DNA of 64,000 bases from Bacillota bacterium. Lineage in GTDB: Bacteria > Bacillota > Clostridia > Lachnospirales > Lachnospiraceae. The notes under the pieces are model-generated. The model was not told the origin of the DNA, made no database searches, and saw nothing but the letters and a program-made list of their open reading frames with translations. The translations under genes and the position numbers were made by a program. The stretch spans positions 22,305-86,304 of the forward strand of contig JAEZTJ010000020.1 of assembly GCA_023421505.1 (NCBI GenBank), in the 5' to 3' direction. Shown here piece after piece: positions 17,200 to 26,750 of the stretch. Positions within the stretch are counted from its first letter, which is position 1. The number at the start of each line of letters is the position of its first letter.

Positions 17200-17431
17200 G
17201 ATAAATTCTAACAGCGATGATAAAAGCTACGATTTATAAATTTCTTCAGAGAGCCGGTGGTTGGTGCGAACCGGTGAAAGGTTAAGTCTTTCCACTTTAG
17301 GAGCTGTCGGCGAGGAGCCGAAGTTTAGTACACTTTACCGTACTTACGAGAGGCTAAGGAATACCTTAGCAATTTGGGTGGCAACGCGGAATCCTTTTCG
17401 TCCCATGTTTATGGGCTGGAGGGATTTTTTT
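17200..17431 (+). ncRNA. T-box leader of serS
   Basis: tRNA-sensing leader that lets transcription proceed when uncharged tRNA binds. Recognisable parts: stem I, closed by ACAGC (about 17210) with GCTGT (17302-17306) and containing the GGTGGTTGGTGCGAACCGG region; the conserved T-box GGGTGGCAACGCGG at 17376-17389; and a terminator formed by ATCC...CCCAT/ATGGG...GGGAT followed by seven T residues (17390-17431). The downstream gene predicts a serine specifier; AGC at 17302 region is the nearest candidate but it overlaps the basal pairing, so I leave the specifier open. Confidence 0.9.
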
Positions 17432-17516
17432 ATGTATAAAAGAACCCGCACTCCCATGAAAAGATATCTATTTCTATATAACACATAAGCTGCTGAAGCG
17501 GCGGAATGGAGGAATT

Positions 17517-18794
17517 ATGCTAGATTTAAAATTTGTTAGAGAGAATCCTGAAGAAGTGAAACAAAATATCAGAAATAAATTTCAGGAGAATAAGCTTCCA
17601 TTGGTAGATGAAGTAATTGCTCTTGACATTGAAAGCAGAAATGCCAAGCAGGAAGCAGACAATTTGAGATTTGAAAGAAATAAGCTATCTAAACAAATCG
17701 GTGGTTTAATGGCACAAGGAAAGAAAATTGAGGCTGAAGAAATGAAGAAGCAGGTTACTGCTGATTCAGAACGTCTTTCTGAACTGGAAGCAAAGGAAAC
17801 GGAACTGGAAGAAAGAATTAAAAAGATTATGATGATTATTCCTAATATCATCGATCCCAGCGTACCGATTGGTAAGGATGACAGTGAGAATGTTGAGGTA
17901 CAACGCTATGGTGAACCCGTTGTTCCCGATTATGAAATTCCCTATCACACAGAGATCATGGAGAAATTTAATGGCATAGATCTTGATAGTGCCAGAAAGG
18001 TTGCTGGTAATGGCTTCTACTACTTAATGGGCGATATTGCAAGACTTCACTCTGCTGTTATCTCCTATGCAAGAGATTTTATGATTAACCGCGGTTTCAC
18101 GTACTGCATTCCTCCCTACATGATCCGAAGTGAGGTTGTAACCGGTGTTATGAGCTTTGCAGAAATGGATGCCATGATGTATAAAATTGAAGGAGAAGAT
18201 TTATATCTTATTGGAACCAGTGAGCATTCTATGATTGGTAAATTCATCGATACTATCCTTCCTTCCGACTCCTTACCAAAGGCATTAACCAGTTACTCTC
18301 CCTGCTTTAGAAAAGAAAAGGGCGCACACGGTTTAGAAGAAAGAGGTGTATATCGTATTCATCAGTTTGAGAAGCAGGAAATGATTGTAGTTTGCAAGCC
18401 GGAAGACAGTAAAATGTGGTTTGACAAGCTATGGCAGAATACGGTTGATTTATTCCGTTCCTTAGACATCCCAGTAAGAACCTTAGAATGCTGTTCCGGA
18501 GACCTTGCCGACTTAAAGGTAAAATCGATTGATGTAGAAGCTTGGTCGCCTAGGCAAAAGAAGTATTTTGAAGTTGGCAGCTGCTCCAATTTAGGAGATG
18601 CACAGGCTCGTAGATTAAAAATTCGCGTTGTAGGGGAGGATGGCAAATATTTTGCACATACTCTGAATAATACCGTAGTAGCTCCTCCGAGAATGTTGAT
18701 TGCCTTCTTAGAAAACAACTTAAATGCAGATGGTACAGTTAACATTCCTGTTGCTTTACAGCCATACATGGGTGGTCAAACGGTAATCAAGTAA
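17517..18794 (+). CDS. serS: Seryl-tRNA synthetase
   Basis: Class II synthetase charging tRNA-Ser. 425 residues: an N-terminal antiparallel coiled coil (about 25-110, rich in Glu/Lys) and a catalytic core with motif 2 PCFRKEKGAHG...RGVYRIHQFEKQEM and motif 3 near LNNTVVAPPRMLIAFLENN. Motif 3 differs from the common NGTxxAxxRxLxAxLEN of canonical bacterial SerRS, although the arginine and LEN remain, so this is a divergent branch. ATG behind GGAGG. Controlled by the T-box leader; ended by the hairpin at 18914-18992. Confidence 0.93.
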   Translation: MLDLKFVRENPEEVKQNIRNKFQENKLPLVDEVIALDIESRNAKQEADNLRFERNKLSKQIGGLMAQGKKIEAEEMKKQVTADSERLSELEAKETELEERIKKIMMIIPNIIDPSVPIGKDDSENVEVQRYGEPVVPDYEIPYHTEIMEKFNGIDLDSARKVAGNGFYYLMGDIARLHSAVISYARDFMINRGFTYCIPPYMIRSEVVTGVMSFAEMDAMMYKIEGEDLYLIGTSEHSMIGKFIDTILPSDSLPKALTSYSPCFRKEKGAHGLEERGVYRIHQFEKQEMIVVCKPEDSKMWFDKLWQNTVDLFRSLDIPVRTLECCSGDLADLKVKSIDVEAWSPRQKKYFEVGSCSNLGDAQARRLKIRVVGEDGKYFAHTLNNTVVAPPRMLIAFLENNLNADGTVNIPVALQPYMGGQTVIK

Positions 18795-18913
18795 CTTTTA
18801 GTAAAGAGTAATGCACTAGATTCCTATACTGCAATTCCAGCAAATCAACTATTTCTATAGCGTTATATTAAGTTTGGTATACTTAGAAAAATACCGAAAG
18901 CATACAAAAATAG

Positions 18914-18992
18914 AAATCCCTGCGCCATATATACTAATGCAATCACATAGCTGATTACTGTGATATAGTATAATTGGACAGGGATTTTTATT
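18914..18992 (+). terminator. Terminator after serS
   Basis: AAATCCCTG (18914-18922) pairs with CAGGGATTT (18979-18987), with a further inner pairing of CCATATATACTA with TAGTATAATTGG and an inner ATCACA/TGTGAT stem, followed by TTTATT. It is nearly symmetric but lies downstream of serS only; the minus-strand gene on its right ends 127 bp further on and could also use it. Confidence 0.75.
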
Positions 18993-19118
18993 ATTATGAA
19001 GAATATTATAATTATATCTACTGATTTTTAAAACCAAACAATAATTTGAATTTATAGTTTGCTTAATTCCCATCAAACTAATGACAGTTAAATCATTCCT
19101 TATATACAGTTCGTATCA

Positions 19119-20315
19119 TTAAAAATCCACAGAAAAGCTGTTAATTGCAGAAGGGAGTACTAGACCGGTTCCTTTCGTAGTATCTGCGTCCTTCCCCTTC
19201 CTTCTAATATATACCATACTTCCCTCCGGTGCGGTAGTGCCTGATATTGTCATTAAAGCAGAGGATTTCACAGTCTTCCAGCTAGCTGTAGCAACATTAA
19301 AGTCCGCACTTGGTCTGACAATTACATACTCGTAAAGCTCAGCTTCCGAAGCACGATTAAATTGAAGCATCAGCTTGGAATTCATAAAGTAATAAGTCAC
19401 CTCTGCCGAGCTATCTCCAATTCTTGGTGGTGCTGTCTGTCCAGGAATTGTAATCGTAGCTGTTTTTGAATAAATTGCCGCAGAAGTAGCCGCTTTACGA
19501 ATTCTTAAAGTAGTTGTTACACTGCCATTCTCATATAATACTCTCGGTGCTATCTCTTCCAGACTCATCTGAGTACTGCATTCAATCCATAAATCAGAGT
19601 AGGGATCATAATATTCCATCGCAGCACTCGTAGTTAGCGTAAGCCTAGATGAATTAACCTTTATAGAAGGAGCTGCTGCTCTTGCCGCTAATGTTAATGT
19701 CACTTCTTTACTTGGACGTACCCCCACATCATTTAATCCAGTACCCATAGCCTGTGGGATACGAATGATAATTTTTGCACCCGTAGTCTGTAATAAACTT
19801 ATTTTTTTCATAAATTTTTCAAAAGAGCTTGAGGTTTCATCCATACTAACTGTAGTCCAATTATAATCCGTTGATTTTCGCCACTCAAAAGAATTCGCTT
19901 CTTCGGCATCTTCAAACAGGATCTCTTCTTCAAACTTATCATACTTTACATTAATGACTGTGTTCTGTTTGGGCAGAGTTATAGATTTTACTGTCTTAAC
20001 AATATCACCCTTAAAATATAAGGTGACATCACTGGTATTCGAAACCCATGAGATATCCATGATATATGCTTTAGCTGCATTGTTATAAGCTCCTTCAACC
20101 TCCGACCAGTTATTATTATCAATCGAATAATATACAATTGTATTGTTATTGCAAAAAACCTGCATTGTTAATCTGTCATAATCAATTGTTCCAATAGAAA
20201 TAGCCGTTGCCGCTTCGGCCTTCACCTGATTGACTGAGAGAAGGCTTACACTGACAAGTATTAGTATGAATGCTATCCATGTTACTTTTATCGAATATCG
20301 TCTTTTCATTCCCAT
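19119..20315 (-). CDS. Secreted protein of unknown function, paralogue of the next gene
   Basis: 398 residues with a signal peptide (MKRRYSIKVTWIAFILILVS, cleavage likely near VKAEA). The mature part is beta-rich, with short ISIGTIDYDRLTMQV, WSEVEG, FEWRKS and VGVRPSKEVTLTL motifs. These align with the first half of the adjacent 787-residue protein (ISVKEINY, WETVPG, IEWRKNG, VGSRASKEVAVAI), so the two arose by duplication. No catalytic motif, lipobox, sortase signal or named domain was recognised. ATG preceded by GGAGG. It is 55 bp downstream of its paralogue, probably in the same transcript. Confidence 0.7.
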   Translation of the reverse strand: MGMKRRYSIKVTWIAFILILVSVSLLSVNQVKAEAATAISIGTIDYDRLTMQVFCNNNTIVYYSIDNNNWSEVEGAYNNAAKAYIMDISWVSNTSDVTLYFKGDIVKTVKSITLPKQNTVINVKYDKFEEEILFEDAEEANSFEWRKSTDYNWTTVSMDETSSSFEKFMKKISLLQTTGAKIIIRIPQAMGTGLNDVGVRPSKEVTLTLAARAAAPSIKVNSSRLTLTTSAAMEYYDPYSDLWIECSTQMSLEEIAPRVLYENGSVTTTLRIRKAATSAAIYSKTATITIPGQTAPPRIGDSSAEVTYYFMNSKLMLQFNRASEAELYEYVIVRPSADFNVATASWKTVKSSALMTISGTTAPEGSMVYIRRKGKDADTTKGTGLVLPSAINSFSVDF

Positions 20316-20370
20316 ACGTCCTCCTTAACTTCCACTAACATAACCTTCAGCCCTTGGACTTGATTGATAC

Positions 20371-22734
20371 TTACAAAGCATTTAATATCGTAAGCTTACA
20401 GCCGCTCTTAATAACAAAGCCATTGCTTAAGGTAATAACAATATTCTTTGTATCTGTTGAATCTGTAGTCAGCAGATTGATCTTTTTATTAGAAAGATAT
20501 ATGGTTGCTTTCCCGTTTGATATCTCAGTTGATTGAAGAATTGAGATACCTCCCCAGGTCACATCTGATATACCTACACCGTAGGCTTTATCAAATAAAG
20601 TTAAGGTTATTGTGAAGTTGATTAAATCTTCCGTAATCGTTTCTTTACTGCCATCAGAATTGGTAATTGTTTTTGTCGTTTCCGGCTTTAAGCTTTTTTC
20701 TGTAATTGACCAGGCAATCGGAGCCTCATCGATAATTGCTGTGTTCACAAGCTTTATAAAGATAGCATTATTTAAGGTTTCTCCATTCGTTAAGGTAATA
20801 CGTAAAGGAACTTCGGTATCCGTGATATCGATGAGAGAATTTTCTTCAAAATTGGATACCTTTACTGTAACGGTCGCCGTAGCAACTGTTTTATCCTCAT
20901 TGCTTGCGTAATCCACTGAATAATCTGTTCCGTAATTCAAGGTATAGCCGTCGTACTTTAATGTTTTGATTTCCACCGGATTGGAAGTAAAGCTATCTAT
21001 TTTTGATGACTCTGGAACAAATTTCGTTCCCAAATCTAATTTAAACTTGAAGTAACTATCATCATTCGTATCCTTTGACATATAAATTCTGTTAAACGTA
21101 CTCGCAAATTCATCGTTCGGATCCTGTGCCTTCGTCGGATTATTCACGGTTGTTTTCGGATACAGATAAAGTATGACTCCAGCCGTATCCGAACTTGTGA
21201 TTACGTCAGAGTTAGCCAGTGTCAGCTCTGCATAAAGCTTCTTCTCCGTAACTGCATCAATAGCTTCCGTTGAAGTTATTTTCGTTGTTATGATATACTT
21301 ATCTTCCATACGTGTACTATCTGCATTCTTTGCCACCGTACTACTACAGGTTACTGTACCCTTACTGATTCCGTAGGAATCCTTTAAGTTGATAGATGAT
21401 ACTGTAGTTGAAGTCGAACTGTATAACCGGAAGCTTAGGTAGCTTAAGCTATCCTCTGTACGGCATACCCCGGCTGTCGAAATCAATGTAGTTAAGGTAG
21501 ATGCAGTAGGCGCATCAGGATATACTAATCCTGACGCTTCTGTAACTTCAATTTCCACTGATGCAAGCGTAAAACTAACGGTATCCGTCTTCTGCAAGGA
21601 TTTCTTTCTGACATAGATATGACAACCGATGGGAGCACTTTTTTTATCAAAATCTACTGCTGTATTGGAGGAAATAGCTGTCCAGACAGCAGTCTGATAG
21701 TTTAATTCCTGATACTGCTTCACAATTGTATACTCAAAAGGCACCACAGTGCTAGCTGCCTTTACCTGCAGGGAAACAGTTGAGGAGCTGGTATAGCTTA
21801 AAGAAATACCGCAGGTGTTCCGATCGGGAGGCCCCTCTTGTACCGGTACTGTAATGGTAGATATCTTTGATACCTGCGAGGAACTGGTCGCATTTGTTCT
21901 AAATTGCAGCGTGACCGCAGTTCGTGGTGTTGATGAATTAGTAAATAAGACATTTGAGGCAATATTCTTAAGCAGTAACTCAGTCGAGCTGTTTATATTA
22001 TGCCAATCGCTATAGGTGCCATCACTATTTACAGTACGGTATGCCATACCTTTTTTGACAGCAATACTAAATCTAGAGCCATCTATCGTAATTTGAGGGG
22101 CCGAGTCCTTCTTCGGAATAGCAACCGCAACCTCCTTACTCGCCCGAGATCCCACATTAGTTATCGCAGTACCATTCACCGGAGCCAGACGAAAATATAC
22201 TGTTGCTCCATTATTATATAAATAGCTTAATTCGGTGGATAAGGTAGCTGTATTTACAATATTCCAGACCGTGCTGCCATTTTTTCTCCATTCAATCGTT
22301 CTTGTTCCAGCATTCTTAAAGCTTACTGTATTTTTCACCTTATTAAAGCTGGCTTTAAAATTATCAGCCTGCTTTGGCAGGGTTACTGATATAATTCCTG
22401 TTGATTTGTTTGCTTTAAAGGTTATTACATAATTCTTTACCGTAGGAATCCACGAGATATCCAGAGTTATCGTATTGGCACTGCTGATCTCTCCGGGTAC
22501 TGTCTCCCAGGTCTTCTTCTTTGAATCAGAAAAGTATACCTCCGTATCACCTGAATTAACCTGTAAGGTTATGGTACTGTCAAAGTAGTTAATTTCTTTT
22601 ACTGATATACTTGCTTCTGAAGCCTTTACTGCCTGGTCGTGAAAGAAGCATGCAAATAATAAAGTTAATATCGCCATAGTCCATATGATAAGACCGGCTT
22701 TTCTTTTTGCGTCTGCGTACATTATTCTATCCAT
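20371..22734 (-). CDS. Large secreted protein, paralogue with C-terminal extension
   Basis: 787 residues with the ATG at 22734, which has AAAGGAAAGG upstream; an ATG 13 codons earlier has no ribosome site. One hydrophobic stretch (GLIIWTMAILTLLFACFF) serves as signal sequence, with a likely cut near VKASEA. Residues of about 35-400 correspond to the whole 398-residue neighbour; the remaining 390 residues add further Thr/Ser-rich beta domains (for example TVSSINLKDSYGISKG and ATVTVKVSNFEEN). No enzyme signature was seen, so a structural or adhesive cell-surface role is only a guess. A TTGAAA-17-TATAAT promoter sits at 22817-22845. Confidence 0.7.
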   Translation of the reverse strand: MDRIMYADAKRKAGLIIWTMAILTLLFACFFHDQAVKASEASISVKEINYFDSTITLQVNSGDTEVYFSDSKKKTWETVPGEISSANTITLDISWIPTVKNYVITFKANKSTGIISVTLPKQADNFKASFNKVKNTVSFKNAGTRTIEWRKNGSTVWNIVNTATLSTELSYLYNNGATVYFRLAPVNGTAITNVGSRASKEVAVAIPKKDSAPQITIDGSRFSIAVKKGMAYRTVNSDGTYSDWHNINSSTELLLKNIASNVLFTNSSTPRTAVTLQFRTNATSSSQVSKISTITVPVQEGPPDRNTCGISLSYTSSSTVSLQVKAASTVVPFEYTIVKQYQELNYQTAVWTAISSNTAVDFDKKSAPIGCHIYVRKKSLQKTDTVSFTLASVEIEVTEASGLVYPDAPTASTLTTLISTAGVCRTEDSLSYLSFRLYSSTSTTVSSINLKDSYGISKGTVTCSSTVAKNADSTRMEDKYIITTKITSTEAIDAVTEKKLYAELTLANSDVITSSDTAGVILYLYPKTTVNNPTKAQDPNDEFASTFNRIYMSKDTNDDSYFKFKLDLGTKFVPESSKIDSFTSNPVEIKTLKYDGYTLNYGTDYSVDYASNEDKTVATATVTVKVSNFEENSLIDITDTEVPLRITLTNGETLNNAIFIKLVNTAIIDEAPIAWSITEKSLKPETTKTITNSDGSKETITEDLINFTITLTLFDKAYGVGISDVTWGGISILQSTEISNGKATIYLSNKKINLLTTDSTDTKNIVITLSNGFVIKSGCKLTILNAL

Positions 22735-22816
22735 CAGCCTTTCCTTTGTATTGGATATGAAATATACCTCCATGTATGAAACATATCTTTTGCACTCTAT
22801 TTAATCCTTTACATGA

Positions 22817-22845
22817 ATTATAAACATAAACCGTAAAACTTTCAA
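22817..22845 (-). promoter_or_regulatory. Promoter of the secreted-paralogue pair
   Basis: Minus-strand TTGAAA, 17 bp, TATAAT, about 80 bp before the 787-residue protein's start. Confidence 0.65.
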
Positions 22846-22915
22846 TCTTTTTGGTGAAATATAGTAGATAAGTATTAAATTTGATATAAGGACAGCAATC
22901 CAAAGCATATCAAAA

Positions 22916-22955
22916 CAAGGCAATTGCGAAACATAAAATGTCTGCAAATGCCTTG
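22916..22955. repeat. MITE-like element, copy h (ends only)
   Basis: A 40-bp remnant: CAAGGCAATTGCGAAACAT at left and GCAAATGCCTTG at right form an inverted repeat like the ends of the full elements, with almost nothing between. Located just after the GH9 gene. Confidence 0.5.
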
Positions 22956-22966
22956 TGTAAACACTA

Positions 22967-24616
22967 CTATTTATTCATCGTTTTACTGCTTAAATATGCA
23001 CCCACATATACTGCGGGAGAATTCCAATAAATATCGATCTCATTGGTTGAAAAACTCATTTCGTGGTCAATATAGCACTTGGCAGGGGGCATTCCCTTAC
23101 AATATTTTGCAGAAATTTTGTCTAGAAGACCGTCACAGGGACCCCCGGCAATAAGCCCGGGTACCGGTTCTTCAATTCCATCTGCTGCGGACGGCCTATG
23201 ATGTGGATGCATTACTCTATTTTCTCCAAATCCGGTTACATAAGAGAAATCCATCGGATTCATACCCAGCAGATAGTCCCAATTATGCTCTATGATAACA
23301 TCATACAAGGCTTCCTTAAGAAGTCGGTTAGCAACGATTAACTGTATACTTTCATTACACAGTATCATGAGGCTTCCCCATAAATACTCGTTCTGTGCCA
23401 GAGTAATTCCATAGCCATTATCCTTACTTCTTTGCTCCAATTCTTTGGAATGCATTAACCACTCCCTTTTCAGAGCATCATAAATCTCCTGCTTCACCGG
23501 CTGTTCTGTCATAAGATATGCTATACTTCCGTAGCCTCCCACTGAGCGCCAGCCCAAAGTTAGCCTATCCTCTATTATCCCATAATACATAATAAAATCG
23601 TTATGATACTCTTCCTTCCCAGTCGTCCGATATAACTGAGCTGCTGCCCAGTAACGTTCATCCGTATCCGTAATATCTCCATATTCTCCGGATCTGATAT
23701 TATTCGGATTATGAAATAACAACGGCTCAGGATTTTGTCTTAACCAATGATAAGCTCTTTCGGAAGCCTTCAGACAACGTTTTGCGAAATCAGGATCAAA
23801 CCTTTTATATATTCCTGCGGCCATAGCCATAACAGCTGCATACCCACCGGTTGCCGGACTAGATATATCGAATACAAATAAAGGCTTTTTATCTGTTTCC
23901 GGCATAATCATACGAGAAAAAAATCTTGTCGCAACCTTTGTATAGACAGCGCCGTCACTCTCTCGTTGCATTTTAAATAGAAAATCAAGCCCATATCTTA
24001 TCTCATGAAGAATATCAGCCCCTTCCTTCTCGCTCTCAGGAATATGAATACTATGTTGCAGCGCTTCCTCATGATGCTCATAGGCGAGCAGCAAATCTGC
24101 AATTGTCTTGACAGAAGCAATCGTATATCTTCCATAATCTCCTGCATCATGCCAGCCACCGATGGTATCAAGCGAAGTAAGCTGCTCCGGATTCGTATTT
24201 AAAAGCTCCTCCGCGTCCTGTCTAAATAGATAGGAGGGCTGTAAGTGGCAGATGGAATGCTTCCACTTTCCTGCATATTCTTCTTTTAACTCTATTCCGC
24301 ATCTTTGATAATAAAAGGCCTTTAGCACTGCATCGGTAAATATTTGATGCTGCATATCTGATATGCAAAAGGCATAAGACTTGTCCTCATTGATTCTAAT
24401 GTAATAGCTTCCTGATTTTTGAAATGTACTAAAATCTCCTGAACTTACATAATCCTCGCTGGCTTTATCATACTTAGGCTTTTGTAATTCACCGGTATAG
24501 CATAATTCATTCTTTTCCGTATCATATATCTCAAAAACTTCACCTTCACCTACATAGATAACCTGCTTACAGCTAAAGGGTGTATATCCCATCTGATTTA
24601 TTCTTATTGCACCCAT
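22967..24616 (-). CDS. Glycoside hydrolase family 9 enzyme, cytoplasmic
   Basis: 549-residue inverting glycosidase. An N-terminal Ig-like/CelD-N domain (about 1-85, beginning IRINQMGYTP) precedes the GH9 (alpha/alpha)6 barrel. Catalytic-site motifs: GGWHDAGDYGRYT with the base aspartates, HHRPSAADG near the C-terminus, and the proton donor in STNEIDIYWNSP. No signal peptide is present: the ATG at 24616 has a perfect GGAGG, and the 14 upstream codons are hydrophilic. GH9 enzymes of this type without a secretion signal are usually cytoplasmic cellodextrin- or oligosaccharide-cleaving enzymes. A TTTACT-16-TATAAT promoter fits at 24741-24768. Confidence 0.85.
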   Translation of the reverse strand: MGAIRINQMGYTPFSCKQVIYVGEGEVFEIYDTEKNELCYTGELQKPKYDKASEDYVSSGDFSTFQKSGSYYIRINEDKSYAFCISDMQHQIFTDAVLKAFYYQRCGIELKEEYAGKWKHSICHLQPSYLFRQDAEELLNTNPEQLTSLDTIGGWHDAGDYGRYTIASVKTIADLLLAYEHHEEALQHSIHIPESEKEGADILHEIRYGLDFLFKMQRESDGAVYTKVATRFFSRMIMPETDKKPLFVFDISSPATGGYAAVMAMAAGIYKRFDPDFAKRCLKASERAYHWLRQNPEPLLFHNPNNIRSGEYGDITDTDERYWAAAQLYRTTGKEEYHNDFIMYYGIIEDRLTLGWRSVGGYGSIAYLMTEQPVKQEIYDALKREWLMHSKELEQRSKDNGYGITLAQNEYLWGSLMILCNESIQLIVANRLLKEALYDVIIEHNWDYLLGMNPMDFSYVTGFGENRVMHPHHRPSAADGIEEPVPGLIAGGPCDGLLDKISAKYCKGMPPAKCYIDHEMSFSTNEIDIYWNSPAVYVGAYLSSKTMNK

Positions 24617-24822
24617 AATTCCTCCATTATTCTTATTCGGATTGGACAATATATGCATCTACTGCAAATATGGTATCTACTATATTTACAATTCAAGCAA
24701 TATATCGTTATACAATTAGCCGTTCTTCTTAATATTGGTTATTATAGACTGCAATCATTGGCAGTAAAATGGATTATTCTATACTTAAAATGTTGAATTT
24801 AATCATAAATTGTAAATTAATT

Positions 24823-24858
24823 AAAAGCATGCTATAATACTGTGCAGCATGCTTTTTA
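24823..24858 (-). terminator. Terminator of the DUF5685-dnaJ operon
   Basis: AAAAGCATGCT and AGCATGCTTTT form an 11-bp stem with a 12-base loop; T-runs follow on both strands. It lies about 170 bp past the last minus-strand gene of that operon and just upstream of the GH9 promoter. Confidence 0.7.
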
Positions 24859-25028
24859 TATACAAAATCATATATAACTCTATATCCTTATATTGTATTT
24901 TTATACCTATAATATGCTTTTGATCTTCTAATCAAATAAACAGAATTCAACAGGAAGAAATAAAATGAAATCATTTATCAACGATAACTGTCATTTATAA
25001 ACTTTATCTGTTTTGAAGCTAAGAAGCA

Positions 25029-25520
25029 TTATTTCTTATAATCCCTCAGCTTCATTATCTCTGCAGGCAGGTGATCTATTCCTTTAAATTCCGGTACAAC
25101 AATTGATTTAATATTCTCCTTTAACGGTGAGTCTGTATAGGTGATACACATTTGCCAGGCTCCGCCGATACTTCTGCAGTCATCCTCTATAAGAATATCC
25201 GGCTTACACTCCCTAACAAGGTCCTTATACTTTTGTTTTTTACCCCGATAATAAAGACTGCTTCCCATAAAACCATGCTTTATTAAAAGCTCAGCCATCT
25301 CATTCACCTTATTTTTCTTTAAAGAAGTACAATATACAATTTCCACCCCTTGCTTATACCAGTAATTGATAAGTCTGACGCAGTTTCCGATCGGTATATA
25401 AGCTTTATGATTAAAATGACTAAAAAGTGATTTTGGTTTTAGAATAGTGCCTTCAGCAAACAGCATAATTAACGGATGCTTTGCTTCTTCTTCATCCTTC
25501 CTTAATCTAACTAATGACAT
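25029..25520 (-). CDS. HAD-like protein of unknown function, degenerate motif I
   Basis: 163 residues. The pattern of a HAD phosphatase is present in outline: a hydrophobic strand ending LIMLFAEGTIL where DxDxT would be, IVYCTSLKKNK in place of motif II, and DILIEDDCRSIGG resembling motif IV. The nucleophile Asp is missing from motif I, so it may be inactive or belong to a different Rossmann-like family. It is the last gene of the operon starting with DUF5685, 82 bp after the membrane protein gene. I do not recognise a named family. Confidence 0.5.
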   Translation of the reverse strand: MSLVRLRKDEEEAKHPLIMLFAEGTILKPKSLFSHFNHKAYIPIGNCVRLINYWYKQGVEIVYCTSLKKNKVNEMAELLIKHGFMGSSLYYRGKKQKYKDLVRECKPDILIEDDCRSIGGAWQMCITYTDSPLKENIKSIVVPEFKGIDHLPAEIMKLRDYKK

Positions 25521-25602
25521 TCTTCACCCCTATTTAAACAATGAAAACATTCACAGCCCTGTTCATTACAGCGAAGTAATACGTATCTATTCCTATATCC
25601 AA

Positions 25603-26136
25603 TTATAATTTAAAATTACTGCGCATTTTGCCCCAAACAAATCGTTGAAAATAATTATAAGCCAAATCATAAATGAACAAAGCAATCTGTCCTACCAAAA
25701 TAAAACCAACTATAAAATTCTTATTAATATCACCCTCATAGAAAAGAGCCGGCAGAAACAGTAATGCTGGTATATACATAAGATTAAAGGCAATATATTT
25801 TATCACCCACAAAAGCTGCCTTCTAGTATTAAAGCTTTTCACTAAGGCCAGCTTATCATAAGAAAATTCTGCAATTAAAAGGTAAAGGGCCATTGCTCCA
25901 TAGGTGATGCAGTAAAGCTTATTCGGTGCCAGCAGAAAGCCAAGAATAATGCTTGCAAGGTAAAAGCCAAAAGCAAAGCGAAGATTACTCTCCCTGAACG
26001 CTATACCCACACAGAAGGCAGCTGCTGCCAGTAAAAATAAGGTGTTAAATTCCAATACGCCGCTAAGAATAATTAAGATTTCTGTAAACGCTAATAGTAG
26101 TCCCAAAAAAGATAATTTTCTCGTACCTAGATGCAT
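25603..26136 (-). CDS. Integral membrane protein of unknown function
   Basis: 177 residues with about five to six hydrophobic segments and a basic N-terminus (MHLGTRKLSF). It overlaps the dnaJ-like gene by 10 bp and shares its transcript. The ribosome site GGAGGTGAT lies rather far (about 11 bases) from the ATG, so its translation may depend on coupling with the upstream gene. No conserved motif was recognised. Confidence 0.65.
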   Translation of the reverse strand: MHLGTRKLSFLGLLLAFTEILIILSGVLEFNTLFLLAAAAFCVGIAFRESNLRFAFGFYLASIILGFLLAPNKLYCITYGAMALYLLIAEFSYDKLALVKSFNTRRQLLWVIKYIAFNLMYIPALLFLPALFYEGDINKNFIVGFILVGQIALFIYDLAYNYFQRFVWGKMRSNFKL

Positions 26137-26750
26137 GGAATCATATCACCTCCCATACATTCACAGCAGGAATCTGCACACCATAGGTCACAGCAAAGAT
26201 TACCGGTACCCAAACCTCGACCACTGCCGTAACCTCCGCCATACCCGCCACCATATGCACCGCCATAGCGGTTATTCTGATACCTTTGCCCCTGTGTCTG
26301 TAACTGATTTAGAAAATTCCTATATTCCTGATTATTAGGATCCATATTAACTGCCTGCCTTGCATGGTCGAAAGCCATGACATTATTACCGGAGCCAGCA
26401 TTGGCTACTGCACTATAATAATACCATCTTGCAGAACGAAGGGGAACTCGGGAAAGTTCATTCAAAGCTCCGATATAATTCCCTGAATTGATGTAATTAT
26501 AGACGATACGCATCTCCTCGGAATCATCACCTGCGCTGTTAACTCCGCTGTATCCGCCTTCTCTTTCCTTCATGATCTGATCGTAGGCTTCCTGAACCTC
26601 TTTGAATTTCTCTTCCGCAAGGCTTGCTAGCGGATTATTTGCATAAGAATCCGGGTGATATTTTCTGCTCAACTCCCGGTATGCTCTTTTAATTTCGTCA
26701 TTTGAGGCATTTGGTGATACCTCAAGTATCTTGTATGGATTTGTAATCAT
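26127..26750 (-). CDS. DnaJ-domain protein with Gly/Tyr-rich and Cys-rich tail
   Basis: 207 residues in three parts. A J-domain (1-65) with the intact HPD motif in KYHPDSYANN, so it should stimulate a DnaK-type ATPase. A TPR-like helical stretch (about 85-150: IYNYINSGNY-like repeats, SRVPLRSARWYYYSAV). A low-complexity GGAYGGGYGGGYGSGRG segment followed by a C-terminus with seven cysteines in 25 residues (LCCDLWCADSCCECMGG). The tail could bind metal or attach to the membrane, which is speculation. It overlaps DUF5685 by 29 bp upstream and the membrane protein by 10 bp downstream. Confidence 0.8.
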   Translation of the reverse strand: MITNPYKILEVSPNASNDEIKRAYRELSRKYHPDSYANNPLASLAEEKFKEVQEAYDQIMKEREGGYSGVNSAGDDSEEMRIVYNYINSGNYIGALNELSRVPLRSARWYYYSAVANAGSGNNVMAFDHARQAVNMDPNNQEYRNFLNQLQTQGQRYQNNRYGGAYGGGYGGGYGSGRGLGTGNLCCDLWCADSCCECMGGDMIPCI

